A stretch of DNA of 64,000 nucleotides from contig WYBE01000045.1 in the NCBI GenBank assembly GCA_011526045.1, positions 1-64,000 on the forward strand, read 5' to 3'. The position numbers were made by a program, and so were the translations under genes. The notes under the pieces are model-generated. The model did no database searches. It worked only from the letters and a program-made list of their open reading frames with translations, and had not been told where the DNA came from. The DNA comes from Nevskiales bacterium. Lineage in GTDB: Bacteria; Pseudomonadota; Gammaproteobacteria; Steroidobacterales; GCA-2729495. Positions 56,292 through 64,000 of the stretch are shown here, piece by piece (position 1 is the first letter of the stretch; each line of letters begins with the position of its first letter).

Positions 56292-58442
56292 ATGCGCCGT
56301 GCAATGAGTGAAACCCCCGGACCAGGCTTCGGCCGGGTGCTGCTCATTCTCTTCCAGTTGCTGGTGATCCTCGCCGTTCCGGCCGCATCCGGCCCGGCGC
56401 GGGCTACGGCCGAGCCCGAGCGCAGCGCGATCCCGGAACCGCTGGAGTCCACCGCGCGCCAGCAGCAGGTCGCGCGGATGACGACCCGCTTCGTCGAGCG
56501 ATTCCACTATTCCCGCCAGGACATCGATGACCAGATGTCCGAACAGATCCTGAAAAACTTCATCGAAGCCCTGGACGGTAATCGCCAGTATTTCCTCGAG
56601 CCGGACATCGTGTATTTCTCGCGGTACCGTCACGCGCTGGACGAGGTCCTCGACGCCGGCAACGTCGAGCCGGTGTTCGATATTTTCCGGCTCTATCGTT
56701 TGCGTGCGCAGCAGAACCTGACGTACGCGCTCTCGCAACTGAAGGAAGAACCCGACTTCAAGGTCGACGAGGACTTCGTGTTCGACCGCGAAAAAGCGCC
56801 ATGGCTTGCGACTCCGCGTGACATGCAGGAGAACTGGCGCAAGCGCGTGAAGAACGACGCCCTCGGGCTACTGCTTGCCGACAAGACCTGGCCGGAGGCC
56901 GCGGACATCCTCCGCAAGCGTTACGAGCGTGTCCTGAAACGGATCAACGAACTCGACAGCGACGAAGTCTTCGAGACGTTCATGAATGCTTTTGCGCGAA
57001 CACTCGACCCGCACTCGAGCTATCTCTCTCCGCGACAATCGGAGGAGTACCGCATCCAGATGAGCCTCTCCTACCAGGGCATCGGCGCATCGCTGCAGCT
57101 CGACGACGAGGTCGTCAAGGTGCTCAACGTGATTCCCGGCGGGCCTGCGGCGATCGACGGACGCCTCAAAGCCAATGACCGCATCACGGCAGTCGGCCAG
57201 GGCGCGGACGGCGAACTGGTCGACGTGGTCGGCTGGGAACTGGACGACGTGGTGCAACTGATCCGCGGGCCCCAGGGCACACTCGTCCGGTTGCAGGTGC
57301 TTCCCGCGGGCGCGCTGCCGGGAGCGTCCGAGCAGGTGCTGAACCTGACCCGGGACAAGGTCAAGCTGGAGGAACAGGCCGCCAAGGGCGAGGTGCGCGA
57401 GATTCGCCGTGACGATCGCGTCGTCAAGGTCGGGGTGATTACGGTTCCGAGTTTCTACCAGGACTACGATGCGCGTAACAACGGCGACGAGAATTACATC
57501 AGCACGACGCGCGACGTGCGCCGCCTGCTGGGCGAACTGACCAAGCAGGGCATCGAGGGTCTCGTGATGGACCTGCGAGGCAACGGTGGCGGGCACCTTT
57601 CGGAGGCGACATCCCTCACGGGGCTGTTCATCGACACCGGGCCGATCGTGCAGTTGCGCGACACCAGCGGGCGCGTCGAAGTCCTGGCTGATCCGGAGCC
57701 ATCAGTGGCCTATAGCGGCCCCCTGGTGGTACTGGTCGACCGTTTCAGCGCCTCCGCCTCGGAGATCTTCACGGCGGCAATCCAGGACTACCACCGCGGG
57801 ATCGTCATCGGCCAGCAGACTTTCGGCAAGGGGACGGTGCAGAACCTCTATCCCCTCGACCAGTACACCCGGCGCTCACCGGAGCCTGGCCTCGGGCAGT
57901 TGACGCTCACCATCGGCAAGTACTACCGGGTCACCGGTGGCAGTACGCAGAACCGCGGCGTCATGCCCGACATCAACCTCCCCTCCGGGGTCGATCCCGC
58001 CGAGGTGGGCGAGAATATCCGTGAAGGTGCCTTGCCCTGGGACCAGATCGATGCGACGCGATATCGCGCCAGCGGCCCGCTCGACGCCTCCATCGCGTAC
58101 CTGACCCAGCACGAAACCGAGCGGATGCAGGAGGACCCGGACGTGCGCTACCTGCTGTCCGGCATCGAGGCTGCAAACCACGCGCGGGAAACGACCAGCG
58201 TCTCCCTGAACATGGACAAGCGCCTGGCCGAGCGCGAGCAGCAACGCAAGGAGCAACTGGATCGCGAGAACGTACGTCGCCGTGCCCAGGGACTCGCGGC
58301 ATTGGGTTCGCTCGATGAGATCAATCCCGATGAGCGACCCGATGTGTTGCTGAATCAGGCAACACAGATCCTGACGGACTTCGTGGCGCTGGATGGAACC
58401 GCGAAGGCGGCGGCGAACACCCCCGAGCCCGAAGCGCAGTAA
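56292..58442 (+). CDS. prc: Tail-specific carboxy-terminal protease Prc/Tsp
   Basis: A 716-residue periplasmic S41 protease. ATG at 56292 with AGGAACA in front; signal or anchor span at about 19-38. The helical N-terminal region (HYSRQDIDDQMSEQ, NFIEALDGNRQYFL) is followed by a PDZ domain (MSLSYQGIGASLQLDD) and the catalytic part with the serine in VDRFSASASEIF and lysine in QTFGKGTVQ. It trims lipoproteins and degrades SsrA-tagged periplasmic proteins in relatives. Confidence 0.95.
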   Translation: MRRAMSETPGPGFGRVLLILFQLLVILAVPAASGPARATAEPERSAIPEPLESTARQQQVARMTTRFVERFHYSRQDIDDQMSEQILKNFIEALDGNRQYFLEPDIVYFSRYRHALDEVLDAGNVEPVFDIFRLYRLRAQQNLTYALSQLKEEPDFKVDEDFVFDREKAPWLATPRDMQENWRKRVKNDALGLLLADKTWPEAADILRKRYERVLKRINELDSDEVFETFMNAFARTLDPHSSYLSPRQSEEYRIQMSLSYQGIGASLQLDDEVVKVLNVIPGGPAAIDGRLKANDRITAVGQGADGELVDVVGWELDDVVQLIRGPQGTLVRLQVLPAGALPGASEQVLNLTRDKVKLEEQAAKGEVREIRRDDRVVKVGVITVPSFYQDYDARNNGDENYISTTRDVRRLLGELTKQGIEGLVMDLRGNGGGHLSEATSLTGLFIDTGPIVQLRDTSGRVEVLADPEPSVAYSGPLVVLVDRFSASASEIFTAAIQDYHRGIVIGQQTFGKGTVQNLYPLDQYTRRSPEPGLGQLTLTIGKYYRVTGGSTQNRGVMPDINLPSGVDPAEVGENIREGALPWDQIDATRYRASGPLDASIAYLTQHETERMQEDPDVRYLLSGIEAANHARETTSVSLNMDKRLAEREQQRKEQLDRENVRRRAQGLAALGSLDEINPDERPDVLLNQATQILTDFVALDGTAKAAANTPEPEAQ

Positions 58443-58460
58443 GTAGCTGACCGCCGCCGA

Positions 58461-59513
58461 TCAGCCCAGCAGTACTGAATAGATATCCCAGTACTCGTCG
58501 GCGAGTACGTTCACTGGAATCACGCGGTCATCCGCCGGACGCGGCTCGCCCGTATCCGTAATCGCGAGCGGCACCACGGCAAACGAGTCTGCAATCGGCA
58601 CCTTGTCGCTGTCGCGCCGGTACTGCGCGGTCCGGTTCAGAAACTCCGCACGTCTGCGCACCAGCGCATTGAGACGCTCGGGTGTATCGAGCTTGCGCAC
58701 CACAGCGTCGACAGTTCGGCCGAGAACCTGGCATTCGGCAATGCTGCCGTAGCTGACGTCCGCCAGATCCCGCAGTGCCGCCTCACGCGCCAACCCGGCC
58801 ACGTTGTGCTCGGCAAAGCTCACCAGCAGCTGCTGTGCCATGGCGATGATGGCCAGGTTGATATTGCGCTGCCCGGCACCGCCGATTCCGGCCAGAGTCG
58901 GCGCCGGTTCAGTCTCCTGCTCGCGCCGCGTCGCCTGCAAACGCTCGAGCTGGGAGTGCACGCCGTCGAGCGCCGCCCGCGCCGCGGCCGCGCGTTCGTT
59001 GACGGCCCTGCGGCGAAAGTAGTTCCAGAATCCGCTCAGCTCCTGCGAGCGTTTCACCAGCGCTTCGTGATCGCCAAGCGCTGCCTGCATGCGCTGATCG
59101 AGGTCCGCAATCCGGGCATCGAGCGCCGCGAGTTCGCCGTCCTGGCGCCGCCTGAACAATTCCCTGGCGTGCTGATCCTCGCGCTGCTGCTGGCGCTCGG
59201 TCAGTTCACGGGCAACACGCGCGAGCCGCTTGTGGCACTGCTGCCACACGCCACGCAGCTGGTAGTACACCAGCGCGTTGCTCGCCTGCAGTGGGTCGAC
59301 CAGGAGATTCTCGAGTTGCTCGAGGCGTTGCTGCGAGCGCAGATTGGTGCTTTCCTGCTGGCGCAGCTGGTCCATCAGCCGCTCCCGATCGCGCCGCAGT
59401 TGCGCCAGCTCCTTCTTCAGCTCGGCACGGTTCCAGAACAGCTTGAGGAGCTGCTCTTCGTCGGGATCCTTCCTGCGCTGGAGTAATGGACTTGCGATGC
59501 TTGCCATGGGCAT
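58461..59513 (-). CDS. Coiled-coil protein, uncharacterised
   Basis: A 350-residue protein dominated by heptad-like charged helices (EEQLLKLFWNRAELKKELAQ; about residues 20-190) and a more globular C-terminal part ending EYWDIYSVLLG. ATG at 59513 is chosen; a second ATG six bases on is equally possible. No motif gives a function. It is convergent with prc. Confidence 0.7.
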   Translation of the reverse strand: MPMASIASPLLQRRKDPDEEQLLKLFWNRAELKKELAQLRRDRERLMDQLRQQESTNLRSQQRLEQLENLLVDPLQASNALVYYQLRGVWQQCHKRLARVARELTERQQQREDQHARELFRRRQDGELAALDARIADLDQRMQAALGDHEALVKRSQELSGFWNYFRRRAVNERAAAARAALDGVHSQLERLQATRREQETEPAPTLAGIGGAGQRNINLAIIAMAQQLLVSFAEHNVAGLAREAALRDLADVSYGSIAECQVLGRTVDAVVRKLDTPERLNALVRRRAEFLNRTAQYRRDSDKVPIADSFAVVPLAITDTGEPRPADDRVIPVNVLADEYWDIYSVLLG

Positions 59514-59618
59514 GTGCGCGTCGCCCGGCAGCGGGCACGTCGCCAGAAGCAAAACCGTGAATTAAGTCTAACCGGCGCGGTGCCGGCAATCCTTGAAGCA
59601 ATCGACAGTTCAGTCCGG

Positions 59619-60080
59619 TCAGCGGCCGGCCCAGGCGTAGGAATGCCCGTTGTCGAGCAGGAAATCCAGCCACTTGTTCAGCACCATGTTGTGGGCCCAG
59701 CGCCGGTTGATCTCCCGGGCATACCGGTGCGTGATGTCAGCCAGTCCCGGGTGCCGATGGAACCGCGCCCAAGCCAGGACCTCGGCCACGCGAGCGTCGA
59801 GGTACAGACGCACCGCCAGGTCCGGGTCGGCAACGCAGCCTTCGGGGTCGTCGAAGACGTAGGTCAGGCGCAGGAGGCGCGTGTAACGGGACCCCTCCTC
59901 CACGGACAGGTGCAGATCGCAGTCGCGCCGGCTGCGCGACACCAGTTGGCACTGGCTGCGTGCCGGATCGCCGAGCAGCGAAGTGAGCTTGAGAAAATTT
60001 CCCTCGTAAAGCGATATCAGGCCACCGAGGGTTCCCGGTCGCAGGATGCATTCGGGTACGATGTAACTGTCTGCAAGCAT
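59619..60080 (-). CDS. DUF1249 family protein
   Basis: A 153-residue protein beginning near MLADSYIVPECILRPGT, with LISLYEGNFLKLTSLLGD, a beta-rich core and RWAHNMVLNKWLDFLLDNG at the end, as in the DUF1249 (YqiB-like) family of proteobacteria. The frame is open upstream to 60134 but family similarity starts here. Function unknown. It is divergent from pgm. Confidence 0.85.
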   Translation of the reverse strand: MLADSYIVPECILRPGTLGGLISLYEGNFLKLTSLLGDPARSQCQLVSRSRRDCDLHLSVEEGSRYTRLLRLTYVFDDPEGCVADPDLAVRLYLDARVAEVLAWARFHRHPGLADITHRYAREINRRWAHNMVLNKWLDFLLDNGHSYAWAGR

Positions 60081-60164
60081 CGGTTTGACTATAGCACAGC
60101 CGTTTTGGGCGCCTGGCGATAGGACCGACGTCACAAAGAACCGTCACACTCCTGCCCGATCGAC

Positions 60165-61811
60165 ATGAACAATCAGGCTCTGGTCATTCGCTCAGTGCGC
60201 TGTGCCCCGTTCCAGGACCAGCGCATGGGAACTGCCGGCCTGCGCAGGAAGGTGCGGGTCTTCGGTCAGCCGCACTATCTGGAGTGTTTCGTCCAGGCTG
60301 TGCTCGATACCGTTGGCCTGCCGGCCGGTGCGACGCTCGTCATCGGCGGCGACGGGCGCTTCTACAACGATATCGCGATCCAGCTCATCATCCGCGTCAC
60401 TGCTGCCGCAGGCGTGCGACGGCTGATCATCGGGCGTGGCGGCCTGCTGTCCACACCGGCCGCATCTCATCTCATCAGGGCGCGCAAGGCCGACGGTGGA
60501 TTCCTGCTGACTGCCAGCCACAACCCGGGCGGGCCCGACGGCGACTTCGGCATCAAGTTCAACATGGCTTCCGGCGGCCAGGCGCCACCGGCCGTCACCG
60601 ACGCCGTCTACGACACCAGCCGTCGCCTGGAGGGTTACCGCCTGGCCGACCTGCCCGCCATCGACCTGGCCTGCACCGGAACACGGCAGATCGGCCCGCT
60701 GCAGATTGAAGTCGTAGACCCGGTGGCAGACTACGAACGCCTGATGGAACAACTGTTCGATTTCGGGCGTATCCGCGCCTGGCTGGGACGCGGCCATCGG
60801 CTGGTGTTCGACGCGTTGCACGGCATCACCGGTCCGTATGCGCGACAAATTCTCTGCCAGTCACTCGGCGCGGACGCGGCGGGGCTGCTGCACGCCGAAC
60901 CATTGCCCGACTTCGGTGGCCTGCACCCGGACCCCAATCCGATCGACGGGCGTCACCTGGTGGAACGCAGCATGCAGCCGGATTCGCCCGACCTGCTCGC
61001 GGCCTCGGATGGCGACGGCGACCGAAACATGATCCTCGGACCTGGCCTGCTGGTGTCACCGGGTGACAGCGTCGCCATGATGCTCGCCAACGCGAGCCAC
61101 GTTCCGGGCTATCGCCAGGGCGTGCCTGGCGTGGCCCGATCGATGCCGACCAGTCGCGCACTCGACGCAGTTGCCGCCGATATGCGGCTGCCCTGCTTCG
61201 AGACGCCTACCGGCTGGAGATTTTTCTGCAATCTGCTCGATTCAGGTCGCATCGGCCTGTGCGGCGAAGAAAGCTTCGGCACCGGATCCTGGCACACGCG
61301 GGAGAAGGACGGTCTCTGGGCGGTGCTCTTCTGGCTGAACCTGCTCGCGGCACTCGATCAGCCCCTGCCGGCGATTGCCGCGGCACACTGGCGACGCTAC
61401 GGACGCCACTATTTTCAGCGTCGCGACTACGAGATCAGCGAGGCCGCGCGCGGTGACGAATTGATCGAGTCGTTGCGTAAGCGCCTGCCCGGGTTCGCCG
61501 GCGAACGAACCCGCCTCGCGCCGATCGGGACAGCCGACGAGTTCGATTACCGCGACCCGGTGGACTCGAGCGAGGTGCGCCAACAGGGCATCCGGGTCTT
61601 CCTCACCGACGGCTCGCGAATCGTCTATCGCCTGTCAGGAACCGGCACGGCCGGCGCCACCCTGCGCGTCTACCTCGAACGGCACGAGCGCGCCGCCGAG
61701 CGCCTCGACCTGCCGGCCGGCGCGGTCCTCGACCCGCTCGGCCAGCTGGCCGCAGCGCTGGCACGCATCCCGGACATTACCGGGCTCAGCACCCCGAGCA
61801 TGGTGGTCTGA
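60165..61811 (+). CDS. pgm: Phosphoglucomutase (alpha-D-glucose phosphate-specific)
   Basis: A 548-residue enzyme interconverting glucose 1- and 6-phosphate. The active serine is in LLTASHNPGGPDGDFGIKF, the metal loop is ASDGDGDRNMI, the sugar loop CGEESFGTGSWHTREKDG, and the phosphate loop YRLSGTGTAGATLRVY. ATG at 60165. Length matches the animal/plant-like bacterial Pgm group. Confidence 0.96.
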   Translation: MNNQALVIRSVRCAPFQDQRMGTAGLRRKVRVFGQPHYLECFVQAVLDTVGLPAGATLVIGGDGRFYNDIAIQLIIRVTAAAGVRRLIIGRGGLLSTPAASHLIRARKADGGFLLTASHNPGGPDGDFGIKFNMASGGQAPPAVTDAVYDTSRRLEGYRLADLPAIDLACTGTRQIGPLQIEVVDPVADYERLMEQLFDFGRIRAWLGRGHRLVFDALHGITGPYARQILCQSLGADAAGLLHAEPLPDFGGLHPDPNPIDGRHLVERSMQPDSPDLLAASDGDGDRNMILGPGLLVSPGDSVAMMLANASHVPGYRQGVPGVARSMPTSRALDAVAADMRLPCFETPTGWRFFCNLLDSGRIGLCGEESFGTGSWHTREKDGLWAVLFWLNLLAALDQPLPAIAAAHWRRYGRHYFQRRDYEISEAARGDELIESLRKRLPGFAGERTRLAPIGTADEFDYRDPVDSSEVRQQGIRVFLTDGSRIVYRLSGTGTAGATLRVYLERHERAAERLDLPAGAVLDPLGQLAAALARIPDITGLSTPSMVV

Positions 61812-61816
61812 CCCGC

Positions 61817-62641
61817 TCACGGCCGCGTGCGTCGCTCGATACCCGTGCCGCTGAGAATCGTGCTCGCGATCTCCTCGATCGAGAACGACGTCGTGTCCAC
61901 GAACGGGATCTGGTAACGGCGGAACATCGCCTCGGCACCGCGCAGTTCGAAACGAACCTGCTCCGCGCTGGAGTAACGGCCGACGGGCCGCCGCTCGCGG
62001 CGGATCTGCTGCAGCCGCTCCGGCGAAATCGTCAGCCCGTAAAGCTTGCGTCGATGCGGTTCGAGCACCTTCGGCAACGCACCGTTCTCGAGCTCATCCT
62101 CCGACAACGGGTAGTTGGCCGCAAACACACCGTAGGCCAGCGCCAGGTACAGACAGGTCGGTGTCTTGCCCGTGCGCGAAACGCCGGTGAGGATCACGTC
62201 CGCGGCCTCGTAATCGGCGGTGCGCGCCCCATCGTCGTTGCTCAGCGCGAAGTTCGTCGCTTCGATCCGCCGGTCATAGGCGCCGGCGTCCTTCATGCCA
62301 TGGGCACGGCCGATCGTATGCGAAGACCGGGTCTGCAGTTCTCGTTCCAGAGGGGACAGGAACGCCTCGAAAAAATCCAGGAACAACCCCTGCACGGTGA
62401 TGAAGCGTGCGCGCAGTTCGTCCTGCACCAGCGTGCTGAATACCAGTGGGCGCGCGCCCTGCTCGGCCGCGACCGCGTTGATCCTCCGCACCACCTGGTC
62501 CGCCTTGTCAACAGAATCGATAAATGGCACAGTCACCTGGTCGAACTCGTGTGCTTCAAACTGTGTCAGCAGGCTCCGCCCCAGGGTTTCCGCGGTAACG
62601 CCGGTCTGATCCGAGACAAAGAAAACGGTTCGCCTGTTCAT
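61817..62641 (-). CDS. ppsR: Posphoenolpyruvate synthase regulatory protein (kinase/pyrophosphorylase)
   Basis: A 274-residue bifunctional enzyme that phosphorylates and reactivates PEP synthase. It starts [21 protein letters not shown] and has the P-loop [15 protein letters not shown] followed by [13 protein letters not shown] at 62641 is the family start; the open frame continues on only as a shadow of ppsA. It is divergent from its target gene. Confidence 0.96.
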   Translation of the reverse strand: MNRRTVFFVSDQTGVTAETLGRSLLTQFEAHEFDQVTVPFIDSVDKADQVVRRINAVAAEQGARPLVFSTLVQDELRARFITVQGLFLDFFEAFLSPLERELQTRSSHTIGRAHGMKDAGAYDRRIEATNFALSNDDGARTADYEAADVILTGVSRTGKTPTCLYLALAYGVFAANYPLSEDELENGALPKVLEPHRRKLYGLTISPERLQQIRRERRPVGRYSSAEQVRFELRGAEAMFRRYQIPFVDTTSFSIEEIASTILSGTGIERRTRP

Positions 62642-62726
62642 TGCGCACGGGCCCGATTGGTTTAATTTTTCAGTGCCACCTGCGGCGATTGTCCACGTCC
62701 GCCGGGGCAACACAAGGGAGCCCGCA

Positions 62727-64000
62727 TTGAAGCCGTACGTCCTGCCACTCGGCCAGCTGGGAATGGGTGACGTCGACGTCGTCGGCGGCAAGAACGCCTC
62801 CCTCGGGGAGATGCTGGGCAAACTGACCCAGCTTGGCGTGCGGGTCCCCGACGGCTTTGCGACGACGGCGCAAGCGTACCGCGACTTCCTGCAGCAGGAC
62901 GCCCTCGGCACGCGAATCGCGGCGGCACTGCGCGACCTCGATGTCGACGACATCGGGCGGCTTGCCGCGACCGGCCGGCAGATCCGCGAGTGGATCATTG
63001 CCACGCCGCTGCCACAACGCCTGCTCGGCGAGATCGCGGCCGCATGGGACGCCATGGCGCGGGCGAGCGGCCCGGAACTGGCGGTCGCCGTACGTTCGTC
63101 GGCGACGGCCGAGGACCTGCCGGACGCCTCGTTCGCCGGCCAGCAGGAGACCTTCCTCAACGTTCGCGGCTTCGACCGGGTGCTGCAGGCGATTCACGAA
63201 GTCTTCGCGTCCCTGTACAACGACAGGGCGATCGCCTATCGGGTGCACCAGGGATTCGAACATGGCGCAGTGGCCTTGTCGGTCGGCGTTCAGCGCATGG
63301 TGCGCAGCGACATCGGCGCAAGCGGGGTGATGTTCACCCTCGATACCGAATCCGGCTTTCCGCATGTGGTGTTCATCACGGCCGCATACGGTCTTGGCGA
63401 GACCGTGGTGCAGGGTGCCGTCAACCCCGATGAGTTCTACGTCTACAAACCGTCCCTGCGCGCCGGCCGCCGCTCGATCATCCGCAAGAAGCTGGGCTCC
63501 AAGGCCATCAAGATGGTGTACGGGAACGGCGGGGCGAACGGCCCCCGGGTTACCACCGTGGAGGTCGAGCCGGAACAATCGCGCCGCTTCTGCGTGAGTG
63601 ATGCCGACCTGGAAACGCTGGCGCGTTACGCACTCGTCGTGGAGGAGCACTACGGCCGGCCGATGGACATCGAGTGGGGCAAGGACGGCCAGGACGGCGA
63701 GATCTACCTGCTGCAGGCGCGCCCGGAAACCGTCCAGAGCCGCAAGGGTCAGGCCATCCAGCGCTATCGCCTGCGAGAGCGTTCCGGCGTGCTGGTCCGC
63801 GGCCGCAGCATCGGCCACCGCATCGGTGCGGGCACGGCCCGGGTGGTGAACGACATCGCGGAAATGAAGCGGATCCAGCCAGGCGACGTACTGGTCGCGG
63901 ACATGACCGACCCGGACTGGGAGCCGATCATGAAACGCGCAGCGGCGATCGTCACCAACCGCGGCGGCCGCACCTGTCATGCCGCCATCATCGCGCGCGA
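62727..64000 (+). CDS. ppsA: Phosphoenolpyruvate synthase (partial, cut by window end)
   Basis: The first 424 residues of the enzyme that makes PEP from pyruvate and ATP. TTG at 62727 is the start, with AAGGGAG in front. The N-terminal ATP-binding domain has [30 protein letters not shown] and [13 protein letters not shown]; the phosphohistidine domain is reached at the very end with [12 protein letters not shown], whose His carries the phosphate. The remaining two thirds or so lie beyond the window. Confidence 0.96.
   Translation, partial: MKPYVLPLGQLGMGDVDVVGGKNASLGEMLGKLTQLGVRVPDGFATTAQAYRDFLQQDALGTRIAAALRDLDVDDIGRLAATGRQIREWIIATPLPQRLLGEIAAAWDAMARASGPELAVAVRSSATAEDLPDASFAGQQETFLNVRGFDRVLQAIHEVFASLYNDRAIAYRVHQGFEHGAVALSVGVQRMVRSDIGASGVMFTLDTESGFPHVVFITAAYGLGETVVQGAVNPDEFYVYKPSLRAGRRSIIRKKLGSKAIKMVYGNGGANGPRVTTVEVEPEQSRRFCVSDADLETLARYALVVEEHYGRPMDIEWGKDGQDGEIYLLQARPETVQSRKGQAIQRYRLRERSGVLVRGRSIGHRIGAGTARVVNDIAEMKRIQPGDVLVADMTDPDWEPIMKRAAAIVTNRGGRTCHAAIIAR

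Overview
The window is a high-GC chromosomal segment from a gammaproteobacterium. The order hrcA-grpE-dnaK-dnaJ-dapB-carA-carB-greA, then yhbY/rlmE-ftsH-folP-glmM-tpiA-secG-tRNA-Leu, then nuoA-N and an initiator tRNA, is most reminiscent of Xanthomonadales, Nevskiales and their neighbours. A VPLPA-CTERM protein, a two-gene (HrcA plus sigma-32) heat-shock set-up and the convergent bamE/ratA with smpB-tmRNA fit the same placement. This is inference from gene order and protein character; no database was searched.

Positions 1-136 are host flank and carry what looks like the tail of an insertion-sequence transposase. Positions 137-9740 form a compact integrated element of about 9.6 kb, bounded by a 13-bp direct repeat whose right copy is the 3' end of the initiator tRNA. 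It encodes a large serine recombinase at the tRNA end, a MerR-like regulator transcribed divergently from it, a replication-type AAA ATPase, an FDXHR-type zinc-finger protein, an HK97-fold capsid, a P27-family small terminase and an HNH protein. There is no large terminase, portal, protease or tail gene. A VPLPA-CTERM secreted protein and a YajG-like lipoprotein sit inside it in the opposite orientation, like cargo. The set resembles a phage satellite more than a complete prophage, though a decayed prophage is the plain alternative.

Positions 9888-24167 (minus strand) are the complete 14-gene NADH:quinone oxidoreductase operon, nuoA to nuoN, tightly packed with several start/stop overlaps. 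Upstream on the same strand are tRNA-Leu(GAG), secG, tpiA, glmM, folP, ftsH and rlmE, with yhbY divergent from rlmE. Further on are greA, carB, carA and dapB, then dnaJ, dnaK, grpE and hrcA. Two near-consensus sigma-32 promoters are visible, one in the hrcA-grpE gap and one at the end of grpE before dnaK. nadK, recN and bamE run on the plus strand away from hrcA.

After convergent ratA come smpB and the tmRNA gene ssrA, so the two trans-translation partners are adjacent. Downstream of ssrA is a small accessory patch: a broken SRAP (YedK-like) fragment frameshifted by a 17-bp tandem duplication, and a prlF-yhaV toxin-antitoxin pair with its own strong promoter and palindrome. The rest (48084-64000) is ordinary chromosome with several uncharacterised envelope genes: a coiled-coil membrane protein, an MFS transporter, a host-attachment family protein, a FieF-type cation exporter, an ASCH protein, a lipoprotein-lipoprotein-metallopeptidase operon, small membrane proteins, the tail-specific protease Prc, a coiled-coil protein, a DUF1249 protein, phosphoglucomutase, and the divergent pair ppsR/ppsA. 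ppsA is cut by the window end.
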